Positions 1 to 8,166 of a stretch of 64,000 nt of DNA are shown piece by piece. The stretch comes from Avimonas intestinalis (GTDB lineage: Bacteria; Bacillota; Clostridia; Oscillospirales; Acutalibacteraceae), in assembly GCA_904380375.1 (NCBI GenBank), contig CAJFID010000003.1, forward strand, positions 62,001 through 126,000, given 5' to 3'. The notes beneath the pieces are model-generated. The model saw only the letters and a program-made list of their open reading frames with translations, was not told where the DNA came from and made no database searches. How positions within the stretch are numbered: position 1 is the stretch's first letter; every line of letters starts with the position of its first letter. The position numbers and the translations under genes are program-made.

Positions 1-264
1 GAAACGGTGGCCGACCTTGAGGGCAAAGTGGTGGCGCTGCAGCAGGGATCCACGGCTGCCGGCGCGCTGGACGGCCGTGAGGATATCAAGAGCGTGATCA
101 GCGGGGGCGAGCCGGTCCTTGTGGAAGACAACGTCCTTGCAATGTACGAGCTGCAGCAGGGGACCAGCGACGCGGTCATTATGGATGAAGTGGTGGCCCG
201 GTATTACATTTCCCACCTGACCGAGCTGTCGCAAAAAGCGGACAGCGCCGGGGAAGAGGGATAA
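1..264 (+). CDS. Amino-acid ABC transporter substrate-binding protein, C-terminal part
   Basis: The reading frame is open from the first base, so the gene starts before the window; only about 87 codons remain. The piece has the look of the second lobe of a family-3 (SBP_bac_3) periplasmic-type binding protein: a segment asking whether the ligand persists (GKVVALQQGSTAAGAL), a DAVIMDEVVARYY stretch typical of the hinge-return region, and a short charged tail. In Gram-positives such proteins are lipid-anchored outside the membrane and hand polar amino acids to the permease. The permease and ATPase genes follow on the same strand, which supports the assignment. The ligand cannot be told from this fragment. 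Confidence 0.85.
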   Translation, partial: ETVADLEGKVVALQQGSTAAGALDGREDIKSVISGGEPVLVEDNVLAMYELQQGTSDAVIMDEVVARYYISHLTELSQKADSAGEEG

Positions 265-293
265 CAGGACGCAGCGGCGGGGATGCCGCGCCT

Positions 294-322
294 CCGCCGG
301 CCGTATATCCTGCGGCCGGCGG
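294..322 (+). other. GC-rich hairpin downstream of the binding-protein gene
   Basis: Ten-base perfect arms (294-303 and 313-322, CCGCCGGCCG and its complement) flank a 9-base loop. No T-run follows. It probably protects the 3' end of the binding-protein message or forms part of the processing/attenuation region with the next hairpin. Confidence 0.5.
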
Positions 323-360
323 CTGTACATGCCTGCCCGAGTCCGGGCGGACGAAAGCAG

Positions 361-398
361 ACACAGGGCCGGGATCTTCCGGCCCCGTGTTTGTTCTT
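361..398 (+). terminator. Intra-operon attenuator between binding protein and permease
   Basis: ACAC-GGGCCGG pairs with CCGGCCC-GTGT around a short loop and is followed by TTTGTTCTTT. It lies inside the 212-base gap between the binding-protein gene and the permease. Partial termination here would keep binding protein in excess over the membrane components, a common arrangement in amino-acid uptake operons. Confidence 0.55.
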
Positions 399-476
399 TG
401 TATGTACATCGCCAGGCTTGCTGCCCGGCGGCGGAAAGTACCGGCTTCCGGAGCCGAAGCAAAGAGAGAGGTTGTT

Positions 477-1121
477 ATGCTGGACGATATTGTAAGCATC
501 CTTCCGCAGATGATGGAGCCGCTGCTGGTCACGGTGACGCTTTTTGCCTTCACCCTGCTGTTTTCGCTTCCTCTGGGGCTGCTCGTCGCCTTCGGGCGGA
601 TGTCCCGGATCCGGCCCATCCGCTGGATCATGCAGGTCTATCTGCTGGTCATGCGGGGGACGCCGCTGATGCTGCAGCTGATCTTCTTCTGGTTTGGGCT
701 GGGGCTGGGAAGCAACGGCTTTACCCGCCTGCAAACGGCCATTATCGCCTTTTCGCTGAATTATGCGGCTTACTTCGCGGAGATTTACCGCGGCGGGATC
801 GAAAGCATCCCGATCGGGCAGCGGGAAGCTGCCAACGTGCTGGGCTTTTCCAAATCCCAGACGTTTTTCCGCATCATTATGCCCCAGGTGGTAAAAAAGA
901 TCCTGCCGCCGATGGGCAACGAGTTTATGACGCTGGTCAAGGATACCTCCCTTGCCCAGGTGATCGCGGTGGTGGAGATTACCAATATGGCGTCCAAGAT
1001 CCAGGTGCTGATGGTTTCTATCCTGCCGATCGTGGTGGCCGGCATCTTTTATCTGCTGATGAACGCCATCGTATCAAAGGGCTTCTCCCTGGCGGAGAAG
1101 AAGCTGAGTTATTACCGGTAA
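477..1121 (+). CDS. Amino-acid ABC transporter permease (HisM/GlnP type)
   Basis: A 214-residue inner-membrane subunit of a polar amino-acid uptake system. It carries the family-typical EAA loop near the C-terminal third (GQREAANVLGFSKSQTFFRI, then PQVVKKILPPMGNEF), which docks on the ATPase, and about five hydrophobic segments. The ATG at 477 is preferred because AAAGAGAGAGG lies just upstream (461-471) and the protein then begins directly with the periplasmic/first-helix region; the longer open frame from 387 adds a segment overlapping the attenuator. It is followed after 16 bases by the ATPase gene, so the two are co-transcribed. Substrate is not resolvable from the sequence (general polar amino acid or cystine are possible). 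Confidence 0.9.
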   Translation: MLDDIVSILPQMMEPLLVTVTLFAFTLLFSLPLGLLVAFGRMSRIRPIRWIMQVYLLVMRGTPLMLQLIFFWFGLGLGSNGFTRLQTAIIAFSLNYAAYFAEIYRGGIESIPIGQREAANVLGFSKSQTFFRIIMPQVVKKILPPMGNEFMTLVKDTSLAQVIAVVEITNMASKIQVLMVSILPIVVAGIFYLLMNAIVSKGFSLAEKKLSYYR

Positions 1122-1137
1122 AGGAGGAACCAGGGCA

Positions 1138-1935
1138 GTGAACGTGCTGACGGCGCAGAATATCCAGAAATCGTTCGGCGGCAGCGAGGTGCTTAAGGAT
1201 ATCTCCTTTGCGATCAGCGAAGGGGAGGTCCTGTCGATCATCGGCCCCTCGGGCTCGGGAAAGTCCACCCTCCTGCGGTGCGTGACCCTGCTTGAGCGGA
1301 TCGACTCCGGGCGGATCGCTTACGGCGACCTGCTGATGGCGGACACGCCGGCGGGCCAGGCGAAGGCGGTGTACAGCGAAGGGGCGGTGCTCCAGCAGAT
1401 ACGCCGGCGCTTTGGGCTGGTGTTTCAGAATTTCAATTTGTTCCCGCATTTTACGGTGATGCGCAACCTCACCGAAGCGCCGGTGCGGGTCGGCAAAAAG
1501 GACCGCAGGGCCGCGGAGGAGCAGGCGCGGGAGCTGCTCGCAAAGGTGGGGTTGGCTGACCGGGAAAAGGCGTACCCCTGCGAGCTGTCCGGAGGGCAGC
1601 AGCAGCGGGTGGCGATCGCCCGCGCCCTGGCCATGCAGCCCGATATTCTCTTTTTTGACGAGCCGACCTCCGCGCTTGACCCCGAACTGACGGGGGATAT
1701 CCTCAAGGTGATCCGCGGCCTGGCGGAGGAACGCATGACGATGGTGATCGTCACCCATGAGATGGCGTTTGCCCGGGATGTATCCGACCGGGTGCTCTTT
1801 ATGGACGGCGGCGTGATCGTCGAGCAGGGGGACCCGGCGCAGGTCATCGAACACCCGCAGAGCGAGCGCACCAAGGCGTTCCTTTCCCGCTTCCATCAAA
1901 ACGTAAGCGGCCGGGAATGGTCGGATCCTGCATAA
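1138..1935 (+). CDS. Amino-acid ABC transporter ATP-binding protein
   Basis: A 265-residue cytoplasmic ATPase that powers the permease encoded just upstream. Visible motifs: Walker A GPSGSGKST (about residues 38-46), Q-loop FQNFNLFPH, signature LSGGQQQR, Walker B DILFFDEPTSALD, and the H-loop VTHEM. This is the GlnQ/HisP group. An insertion before the Q-loop (around residues 65-90) makes the protein slightly longer than the usual 240-250 residues. The start is GTG at 1138, placed 10 bases after a strong AAAGGAGG that overlaps the permease stop. A hairpin with T-run at 2022-2058 closes the operon. Confidence 0.95.
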   Translation: MNVLTAQNIQKSFGGSEVLKDISFAISEGEVLSIIGPSGSGKSTLLRCVTLLERIDSGRIAYGDLLMADTPAGQAKAVYSEGAVLQQIRRRFGLVFQNFNLFPHFTVMRNLTEAPVRVGKKDRRAAEEQARELLAKVGLADREKAYPCELSGGQQQRVAIARALAMQPDILFFDEPTSALDPELTGDILKVIRGLAEERMTMVIVTHEMAFARDVSDRVLFMDGGVIVEQGDPAQVIEHPQSERTKAFLSRFHQNVSGREWSDPA

Positions 1936-2021
1936 ACGGAGCGAGGCGGGAAATGCCAAAGCCCTGCGCCTTATCGGCAAAAATGCGAGCGGCAGGGATG
2001 GTCCGCTAATTTTATCCAAGG

Positions 2022-2058
2022 GGGCGCTGCAAAATCCTGTGTTTTGCGGCGCTCTTTT
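2022..2058 (+). terminator. Rho-independent terminator of the amino-acid ABC operon
   Basis: GGGCGCTGCAAAA pairs with TTTTGCGGCGCTC (two G-U wobbles) around a 7-base loop and runs into TTTTT. It lies 87 bases after the ATPase gene and before the next operon. Confidence 0.75.
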
Positions 2059-2098
2059 TCCGTCCGGCCGCCGCCGCAGTATAGACGGCGGTTTTGTC

Positions 2099-2127
2099 TT
2101 GCAATACGGACGCGGGAATGCTACCAT
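2099..2127 (+). promoter_or_regulatory. Possible sigma-A promoter for the first ABC exporter pair
   Basis: TTGCAA (2099-2104), 17-base spacer, TACCAT (2122-2127), about 50 bases before the GTG start at 2179. The -10 is a poor match (four of six), so this is tentative. Confidence 0.35.
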
Positions 2128-2178
2128 AGATAGGCGGCCGCCCGCGCGGGCGGGACGGAGAAGACAAGGGGGAGTATT

Positions 2179-3963
2179 GTGGCAAGCGTGACAAGATCAT
2201 CTAAGGACGGAGGGGCGAACCCTCCTTCGCCGCCGCTGTCAAGGCTGTTTGTCTATTTGAAGCCGTATCGCAGGCACTGCATCCTGGGGCCGATCTTCAA
2301 GCTGGCGGAGGCGGTTTTGGAGCTGTACCTGCCGATCCTGATGGCGCAGGTCATTGACAGGGGCGTGGCGACGGGGGATACCGGCTACATCCTGAAAATG
2401 GGCGGCGTGATGCTGGGGATCGTGACCGTCGGGCTTTGCTGCGCGCTGGTCTGCCAGTATGTGGCCTCGATTGCCTCCCAGGGCTTCGGCACCGTGGTGC
2501 GCAACGCGGTGTTCCGCCACATCGCCACCTTTTCCCATGCGGAGCTGGACCGCTTCGGCACGCCTTCCCTGATTAACCGCGTCACCAACGACGTCAACCA
2601 GCTTCAATACGCGGTGGCGATGCTGATCCGCCTGGTCATCCGCGCGCCCTTCCTGTGCATCGGCGGGGTGATTATGGCCCTGACGATTGACTGGCGGCTG
2701 TCGCTCGTCATTATTGTGGCGATCCCCCTTTTTGTCCTGATTATCACGCTGGTGATGCGGGTGACGGTCAAGCTGCACCGGCTTGTGCAGAAGAAGCTGG
2801 ACGGGCTGACCCTGGTGCTGCGGGAAAACCTGTCCGGCGTGCGGGTTATCCGGGCGTTTGCCCGCACCGGGCGGGAGCAGAAGCGCTTTGCTGCGGCGAC
2901 CGACAAGCACCGCGACGCTGCCATCCGGGTGGGGCGGATCTCCGCCTTCCTGAACCCGGCGACCCAGCTGATTATGAACGCCGCCATCCTTGCCATCGTC
3001 TGGTTCGGCGGGGTGCGGGTGGAAGCCGGCGGGATGACCACCGGCGAAATCATCGCCTTTATCAATTATGTCAACCAGATCCTGCTGGCCCTGATTGTGG
3101 TGGCGAACCTGGTGATTACCTTTACCAAGGCTTACGCCTCCGCCGGGCGGGTGCTTGAGGTGCTTGGGACGCAGCCGGCCATCGCCGGGGCGGCGCAGGC
3201 GCCCGCAGAGCGGGAGGATGCGCCTGCGGTGGAATTTGACCATGTATGCTTTTCCTATGACGACGGGGCGGACGAGCTGAGCGATATCACCGTGGCGATC
3301 CCGCGTGGGGCGACCGTCGGCGTGATCGGCGGCACCGGCTCGGGCAAATCGACCCTGATCGGCCTGCTGGCCCGGTATTACGACGTGCGCCAGGGCGCCG
3401 TCCGGGTGAACGGCGTTGACGTGCGGGATTATCCGCTGGATGCGCTGCGAGGAAAGATCGGGATGGTCCCCCAGAAGGCGGAGCTGTTTTCCGGCACGAT
3501 CGCCGAAAACATCCGCTGGGGCCGGCCGGACGCGGACGACGAGGCCGTCCGCCGCGCGGCGGCGACGGCGCAGGCTGCCGAATTTATTGAACGGCTGCCG
3601 CAGGGCTACGATTCCCCGGTGGAACGGGGCGGAGCCAATTTTTCGGGCGGGCAGAAGCAGCGCCTGACCATTGCCCGCGCTTTGGTAAGGCAGCCGGAAA
3701 TCCTCGTCCTTGACGATTCTTCAAGCGCGCTTGATTACGCGACCGACGCGGCGCTGCGCCGCGCCGTGCGGGCCGCCAGCCGGGATATGACGGTGTTCAC
3801 CGTATCCCAGCGGGTGAGCGCGGTCAAGCAGTCGGATACGATCCTGGTTTTGGACGACGGCCGGCTGGCCGGCGCCGGGACCCACGACGAGTTGCTTGAA
3901 ACCTGCGAAGTCTACCAGGAAATCTGCCGGTCGCAGCAGCGGGGAGAGGAGGCGGCAAGATGA
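2179..3963 (+). CDS. Heterodimeric ABC exporter, degenerate-site subunit
   Basis: A 594-residue half-transporter: six-helix ABC_membrane domain (about residues 35-310) fused to a nucleotide-binding domain. Walker A GGTGSGKST and signature FSGGQKQR are canonical, but the Walker B is followed by LDDSSSALD (Asp in place of the catalytic Glu) and the H-loop reads TVSQR (Gln in place of His). This pattern marks the catalytically weak half of heterodimeric multidrug/lipid exporters such as BmrCD, LmrCD and TM287/288. The next gene overlaps by four bases and supplies the competent half. GTG start at 2179 follows AAGGGGGAG. The substrate is unknown; drugs, lipids or peptides are all possible. Confidence 0.9.
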   Translation: MASVTRSSKDGGANPPSPPLSRLFVYLKPYRRHCILGPIFKLAEAVLELYLPILMAQVIDRGVATGDTGYILKMGGVMLGIVTVGLCCALVCQYVASIASQGFGTVVRNAVFRHIATFSHAELDRFGTPSLINRVTNDVNQLQYAVAMLIRLVIRAPFLCIGGVIMALTIDWRLSLVIIVAIPLFVLIITLVMRVTVKLHRLVQKKLDGLTLVLRENLSGVRVIRAFARTGREQKRFAAATDKHRDAAIRVGRISAFLNPATQLIMNAAILAIVWFGGVRVEAGGMTTGEIIAFINYVNQILLALIVVANLVITFTKAYASAGRVLEVLGTQPAIAGAAQAPAEREDAPAVEFDHVCFSYDDGADELSDITVAIPRGATVGVIGGTGSGKSTLIGLLARYYDVRQGAVRVNGVDVRDYPLDALRGKIGMVPQKAELFSGTIAENIRWGRPDADDEAVRRAAATAQAAEFIERLPQGYDSPVERGGANFSGGQKQRLTIARALVRQPEILVLDDSSSALDYATDAALRRAVRAASRDMTVFTVSQRVSAVKQSDTILVLDDGRLAGAGTHDELLETCEVYQEICRSQQRGEEAAR

Positions 3964-5720
3964 AAAAAGCGAAAAAGCAGGCGGGCGCGTTATCCCGGCT
4001 GCTCCGTTACGTGGGGCGCTATAAGGGCCTGATGGCCTTGGTATTCCTGTCCTCCCTGGTGGGCAATGCGGCGCTGCTTCTGGCGCCGAAGCTGGTCGGC
4101 CGGGCCATTGACCTCATTCTGCCCGGCGGAGACTCCTCTTTTTTCCCCGCGCTGCTGAAAATGCTCGGGGGGATCGGCGTTCTTTATCTGGTCGGCTGCG
4201 GGCTGACCTGGGCGACCGCCCTTTGCGCCAATGTCGCCTCCAACCGGACGGTGCGGGATTTGCGGGTGGACCTATTTGATAAGCTGGGCCGCCTGCCGCT
4301 CAAATACTTTGACGCCAATTCCCGCGGCGACGTCATGAGCCGCTTTACCAACGATATTGACGCTATTTCCGACGGCTTGAACCAGGGGATCCCGCAGCTC
4401 GTTTCGGGCGTGATTACGGTGATCCTATCCCTGGCTTTTATGCTGACGCTCAACCCCTGGGTGACGCTGGTCGTGGTGTTTGTCACCCCGCTCTGCTTTT
4501 TTGTGGGGTACTTTATCACCCGGTACGGCAGCCGGCGCTTCCGCGAGCAGCAGCAGGCGCTGGGCAGGCTGAACGGCTATGCGGAGGAGATGATCAGCGG
4601 CCAGCGGACGGTCAAGGCCTTCGGCTACGAGGAGACGGAGGTGGAGCGCTTCGGCAAAATCAACGCCGACCTATACGACTGCGGCTACCGCGCGCAGTTT
4701 GCTTCTGCTCTGGTCAATCCTTCCACCCGCTTTGTCAACAACATCGCCTATGTGCTGGTCGGGGTGTTCGGGATCCTGGCGGTGCTGCGGGGGGCGCTGA
4801 CCACCGGCGGGGTGGCCAGTTTCTTGACCTATACTGCCCAATTCTCCAAGCCCTTTAACGAGATTACCTCGATCACCATGCAGCTTCAGCTCGCTATGGC
4901 TTCCGCACGGCGGGTATTCGCCGTGCTGGACGAAACGGAGCAGGTTCCGGAGCCGCTCGGCGCTTTGCAGCTTCTGGACGCCAAGGGCGCGGTGCGGTTT
5001 GAGGACGTGTCCTTCTCCTATACGCCCGACCGCCGCCTGATTGAGAATTTCTGCCTGAATGCCCGGCCGGGGGAAACCATCGCCATCGTCGGGCCGACCG
5101 GGGCGGGAAAAACCACCCTGGTCAACCTGCTGATGCGCTTTTACGAGGTGGACGGCGGCCATATCTATATTGACGACCAGGAGATTACCGGCCTGACCAG
5201 GGACAGCCTGCGGCGCAGCTTCGGCATGGTGCTGCAGGAAACCTGGCTGTTTGCCGGCACGGTGCGGGACAACATCGCCTACGGCAAGCCGGACGCCACC
5301 GACGAAGAGGTGGAGGCGGCAGCAAAGGCGGCGCACGCCCACAGCTTCATCCGCCGCCTGCCGCAGGGCTACCGTTCCCTGATTTCCGAGGACGGCGGCA
5401 ACCTTTCCCAGGGGCAGAAGCAGCTTTTGACCATCGCGCGGGCCATGCTGCTCAACCCGCCGATGCTGATTTTGGACGAGGCGACCAGCTCGGTTGATAT
5501 CCTGACCGAGATGCGGATCCAGCGCGCCTTCCGCAAGATGATGAAGGGCAAGACCACCTTTATCATCGCCCACCGCCTATCCACCATCCAGGATGCCGAC
5601 CGCATCCTGGTGCTGGACAAGGGCAACGTGGTAGAGCAGGGGAACCATGAGGAGCTTCTGGCGCGCGGGGGCTTTTACGCGAAGCTGTACAATTCGCAGT
5701 TTGCCCCGACCGAGGGATAG
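3960..5720 (+). CDS. Heterodimeric ABC exporter, catalytic subunit
   Basis: A 586-residue half-transporter, translationally coupled to the previous gene (ATGA overlap). It has a six-helix membrane domain (about residues 20-300) and an ATPase domain with Walker A GPTGAGKTT, a Walker B with catalytic Glu (LILDEATSSVD) and H-loop IAHRLST, but a signature altered to LSQGQKQL. In the dimer its ATP site is completed by the FSGGQ motif of the partner, giving one working site, while its own LSQGQ faces the partner's dead site. A GC-rich inverted repeat at 5771-5805 follows. Confidence 0.92.
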   Translation: MKKAKKQAGALSRLLRYVGRYKGLMALVFLSSLVGNAALLLAPKLVGRAIDLILPGGDSSFFPALLKMLGGIGVLYLVGCGLTWATALCANVASNRTVRDLRVDLFDKLGRLPLKYFDANSRGDVMSRFTNDIDAISDGLNQGIPQLVSGVITVILSLAFMLTLNPWVTLVVVFVTPLCFFVGYFITRYGSRRFREQQQALGRLNGYAEEMISGQRTVKAFGYEETEVERFGKINADLYDCGYRAQFASALVNPSTRFVNNIAYVLVGVFGILAVLRGALTTGGVASFLTYTAQFSKPFNEITSITMQLQLAMASARRVFAVLDETEQVPEPLGALQLLDAKGAVRFEDVSFSYTPDRRLIENFCLNARPGETIAIVGPTGAGKTTLVNLLMRFYEVDGGHIYIDDQEITGLTRDSLRRSFGMVLQETWLFAGTVRDNIAYGKPDATDEEVEAAAKAAHAHSFIRRLPQGYRSLISEDGGNLSQGQKQLLTIARAMLLNPPMLILDEATSSVDILTEMRIQRAFRKMMKGKTTFIIAHRLSTIQDADRILVLDKGNVVEQGNHEELLARGGFYAKLYNSQFAPTEG

Positions 5721-5770
5721 CGGCCCGGCGGGGGAGCCGGGCTCGGGCAGACGAAAGGATCAAAGAACAG

Positions 5771-5805
5771 GGGCGCGATGCAGCAGAACACGCTGCATCG
5801 CGCCC
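5771..5805. terminator. Inverted repeat between convergent genes (bidirectional terminator)
   Basis: Perfect 14-base arms (5771-5784 and 5792-5805, GGGCGCGATGCAGC and complement) around a 7-base loop, midway between the exporter gene ending at 5720 and the carboxypeptidase gene ending at 5924 on the other strand. There is no clean T-run on either side, so termination efficiency is uncertain. Confidence 0.55.
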
Positions 5806-5923
5806 TAAACTGTTTGTGCTCTATCCGGACGGCCGTTCTTTCACGCTTTTACCCGGCTTTTCGGCGGCATGGCGATCCCTGTGCAGCCTAGGCGCGCCTA
5901 AGGGGCCGCGGAAAGGCCGCCGG

Positions 5924-6844
5924 TCAAATCTCGCCGGTCAGGATATAGGCGCCGGTATTGTCCGCCGATACGGTGACGTTTTTCCACCCCTTGGGCAGCT
6001 GGAGCCGGCCGTCCTGCGCTTCCTGCCGGCTGAACCCGTAGCCCTGGCAGGTGTAAAACCTGCCGGCTTCCAGCTGCTCCACGTATTCCTCAAGGACCCA
6101 GCGGTTGGCGTACATCAGCGCGGCGTGGGGCTTGCCTACATAGCGGATATGCCACGGCTCGTAGGAGACGCCGGTGACCGCTTGCTTCCCGAAGGGATAG
6201 CGGATCAGGAAGCCGTACTCGTGCGCGTGCTCCTGGATCCATATGCCGGCCTTTGCCGTAATAAATTCCCTCTGCGCCTTTTGGTAAACATACAGGTCGA
6301 TCGCCAGCCCGGTCTGGTGCTCGCTGGTCCCCGCCGGGACGGCGAGCTTGGGGTCGTTTTGATATTCCTGCTCCTGCTCCTGCCAGGAGCGGTAGGTGCT
6401 CATCAGGTATACCCGGTCGCCGGTTTCCGCTTCGGCGGCGGCCAGCAGCTCCTGAAGGCTTTGCACGGCGGAGCTGTCTATGAGCAGCTCGGTGTCCTTG
6501 TATTCGGTCAGCATCAGCGCCGCATCTTCGGCCAGCGGGTATTCCGCGTTGATCAGCCACAGGCTGTTCTGATACAGGATATCCTCCCGCTTCCCCTCCC
6601 GGATGTCGTGCAGCGATACGGATTCGGTATCCGATTCGGAAACCGCGATTTCATCCATGGCCAGAGGCTCCCGCTTACGGAAGAGGGTATCCTGCAGGCC
6701 GTACCCGATATCCGGCCGTATGGAGGTGATGAAGAAGAGCCCTCCGCCGAGGAAGCACAGCAAAATCAAAATCAGCACGCTGATTCCCAACAAAAGCCGC
6801 GGCCGCCTGGAACGGCCCGCGGACGCCCTGCGCTGGTGACTCAT
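5924..6844 (-). CDS. VanY-type D-alanyl-D-alanine carboxypeptidase (M15B), membrane-anchored
   Basis: A 306-residue protein with an Arg-rich cytoplasmic N-terminus, one transmembrane helix (about residues 17-40) and an extracellular peptidase M15 domain in the C-terminal half. The zinc-site motifs are present: SEHQTGLAID (about 174-183, the SxHxxGxAxD motif) and EPWHIRYVG (229-237, catalytic Glu and third zinc ligand His). Such enzymes trim the terminal D-Ala from peptidoglycan pentapeptides. The roughly 100-residue spacer between helix and catalytic domain looks like a stalk domain. No van regulatory genes are nearby, so a housekeeping wall-remodelling role is more likely than glycopeptide resistance. 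It lies downstream of mnmA on the same strand, 162 bases away. Confidence 0.88.
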   Translation of the reverse strand: MSHQRRASAGRSRRPRLLLGISVLILILLCFLGGGLFFITSIRPDIGYGLQDTLFRKREPLAMDEIAVSESDTESVSLHDIREGKREDILYQNSLWLINAEYPLAEDAALMLTEYKDTELLIDSSAVQSLQELLAAAEAETGDRVYLMSTYRSWQEQEQEYQNDPKLAVPAGTSEHQTGLAIDLYVYQKAQREFITAKAGIWIQEHAHEYGFLIRYPFGKQAVTGVSYEPWHIRYVGKPHAALMYANRWVLEEYVEQLEAGRFYTCQGYGFSRQEAQDGRLQLPKGWKNVTVSADNTGAYILTGEI

Positions 6845-7006
6845 GACGATGGATCCCCACCCTTTTTAAGCATTTTGCGGACGGTGTATCCCGCCCGGCC
6901 TCTCTATGGTACCAGCCGGTCCGCAAAAAAGGCTGTGAGAATCCGAAAGATATTCTTAACATAGGCCGAGGATTTCGTGAAGCGTCCGCTCAGGCCGCCG
7001 GCTCCC

Positions 7007-8068
7007 TCACACCGGGCGCCCGGCGTCCGCAATCACGCCGCCGCCGAGCACGAGGTCGCCGTCGTACAGGACGACCGACTGCCCCGGCGTGATCGAGCGC
7101 TGGGGCGTGTCGAATTCCAGCCGCGCGGTATCGGTGTCCAGGGGAATCAGGGCAGCGTCGGCCGGCGGGGCCTGGTAGCGGATCTTGGCCTGTACCCGCC
7201 GGGGGGAGGTGAGGGCGCCGGGTTCAAACGGGATGTAGTTCATCTCCCGCGCGGTCAGGCAGGAGGAGAGCTGGCGGCCCTCCTCGCCCAGCACCACTTC
7301 GTTTTTGGCCGCGTCAATGCGCACCACATACATTGGCTGGCCGAAAGCCAGCCCCAGCCCCTTGCGCTGGCCGATGGTGTAGCGGCTGATCCCCTGATGC
7401 CGCCCGAGGACGCAGCCTTGCTCGTCCACAAAATTGCCGGGGGAGAGCGGGCGCCCGGTGTATTCTTCAATAAAATGGGCATGGGAACCGTCCGGGACAA
7501 AGCAGATCTCCATGCTGTCCCCTTTGGAGGCCACCGGCAGGCCGCGCTTTTCCGCGATTTCCCGCACCGCCTGCTTTTCCAGCCCCGCGAGCGGGAAGAG
7601 GGTATGGGAGAGCTGGCGCTGCGTCAGGCCGTAGAGCATGTAGCTCTGATCCTTCCGGGAGGGGGTGCGGTAGAGCCGATACCGCCCGCTTTCCGGGTCC
7701 CGCTGCACCCGCGCGTAATGGCCGGTGGCGATTCCGTCCGCCCCGCTTTCAAGCGCGGCGTCCAGCATTGCGCCGAATTTGACGGTTTGATTGCAGCGTA
7801 CGCAGGGGTTGGGGGTCCGTCCCGCCAGGTATTCCTCCACAAAGGGGGCGATCACGCACCGGCGGAAGCAGCCGGTGAAATCCAGCACCCGGTGTTCTAT
7901 CCCCAGGGCCCTGCAGACCCGCTGTGCATCCGCTATATCCTGCTCCGCCCCCGTCGGGCGGAGCCGCAGGGTGACGCCGGTCGTCTCAAACCCCTGCTCA
8001 AGCAGCAGTGCGGCGGCGGCCGCGCTGTCCACGCCGCCGCTCATGCCTACCCAAATTTTCTTTCCCAT
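7007..8068 (-). CDS. mnmA: tRNA-specific 2-thiouridylase MnmA
   Basis: A 353-residue cytoplasmic enzyme that installs 2-thiouridine at wobble U34 of tRNA-Lys, Glu and Gln using ATP and sulfur relayed by a cysteine desulfurase. The N-terminus has the PP-loop MSGGVDSAAAA; NPCVRCNQTVKFG carries the first catalytic Cys and ATGHYAR follows; MEICFVPDGSHAHF carries the second catalytic Cys; the C-terminal part is the tRNA-binding beta-barrel. The open frame extends upstream to 8560, but the ATG at 8068 is right: it is followed by the conserved N-terminal strand and preceded by AGGAAAGG, and the extension overlaps the methyltransferase gene antisense-free but out of frame. Length is normal for the family. 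Confidence 0.96.
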   Translation of the reverse strand: MGKKIWVGMSGGVDSAAAAALLLEQGFETTGVTLRLRPTGAEQDIADAQRVCRALGIEHRVLDFTGCFRRCVIAPFVEEYLAGRTPNPCVRCNQTVKFGAMLDAALESGADGIATGHYARVQRDPESGRYRLYRTPSRKDQSYMLYGLTQRQLSHTLFPLAGLEKQAVREIAEKRGLPVASKGDSMEICFVPDGSHAHFIEEYTGRPLSPGNFVDEQGCVLGRHQGISRYTIGQRKGLGLAFGQPMYVVRIDAAKNEVVLGEEGRQLSSCLTAREMNYIPFEPGALTSPRRVQAKIRYQAPPADAALIPLDTDTARLEFDTPQRSITPGQSVVLYDGDLVLGGGVIADAGRPV

Positions 8069-8166
8069 ATCCACGCCTTTCCTTTCCTGCTTTTCCCCGC
8101 CCTTTTCCGAAGCCGGAGCGCCGGCGCCGAGCCCGTCTGGAGCCGTCCGCCGGCCTCGTCCCCGCC

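Noticed and set aside
5924..6844. Vancomycin-resistance operon
   Set aside because: Only a VanY-type carboxypeptidase is present; no vanRS, vanH, ligase or vanX homologue lies nearby.
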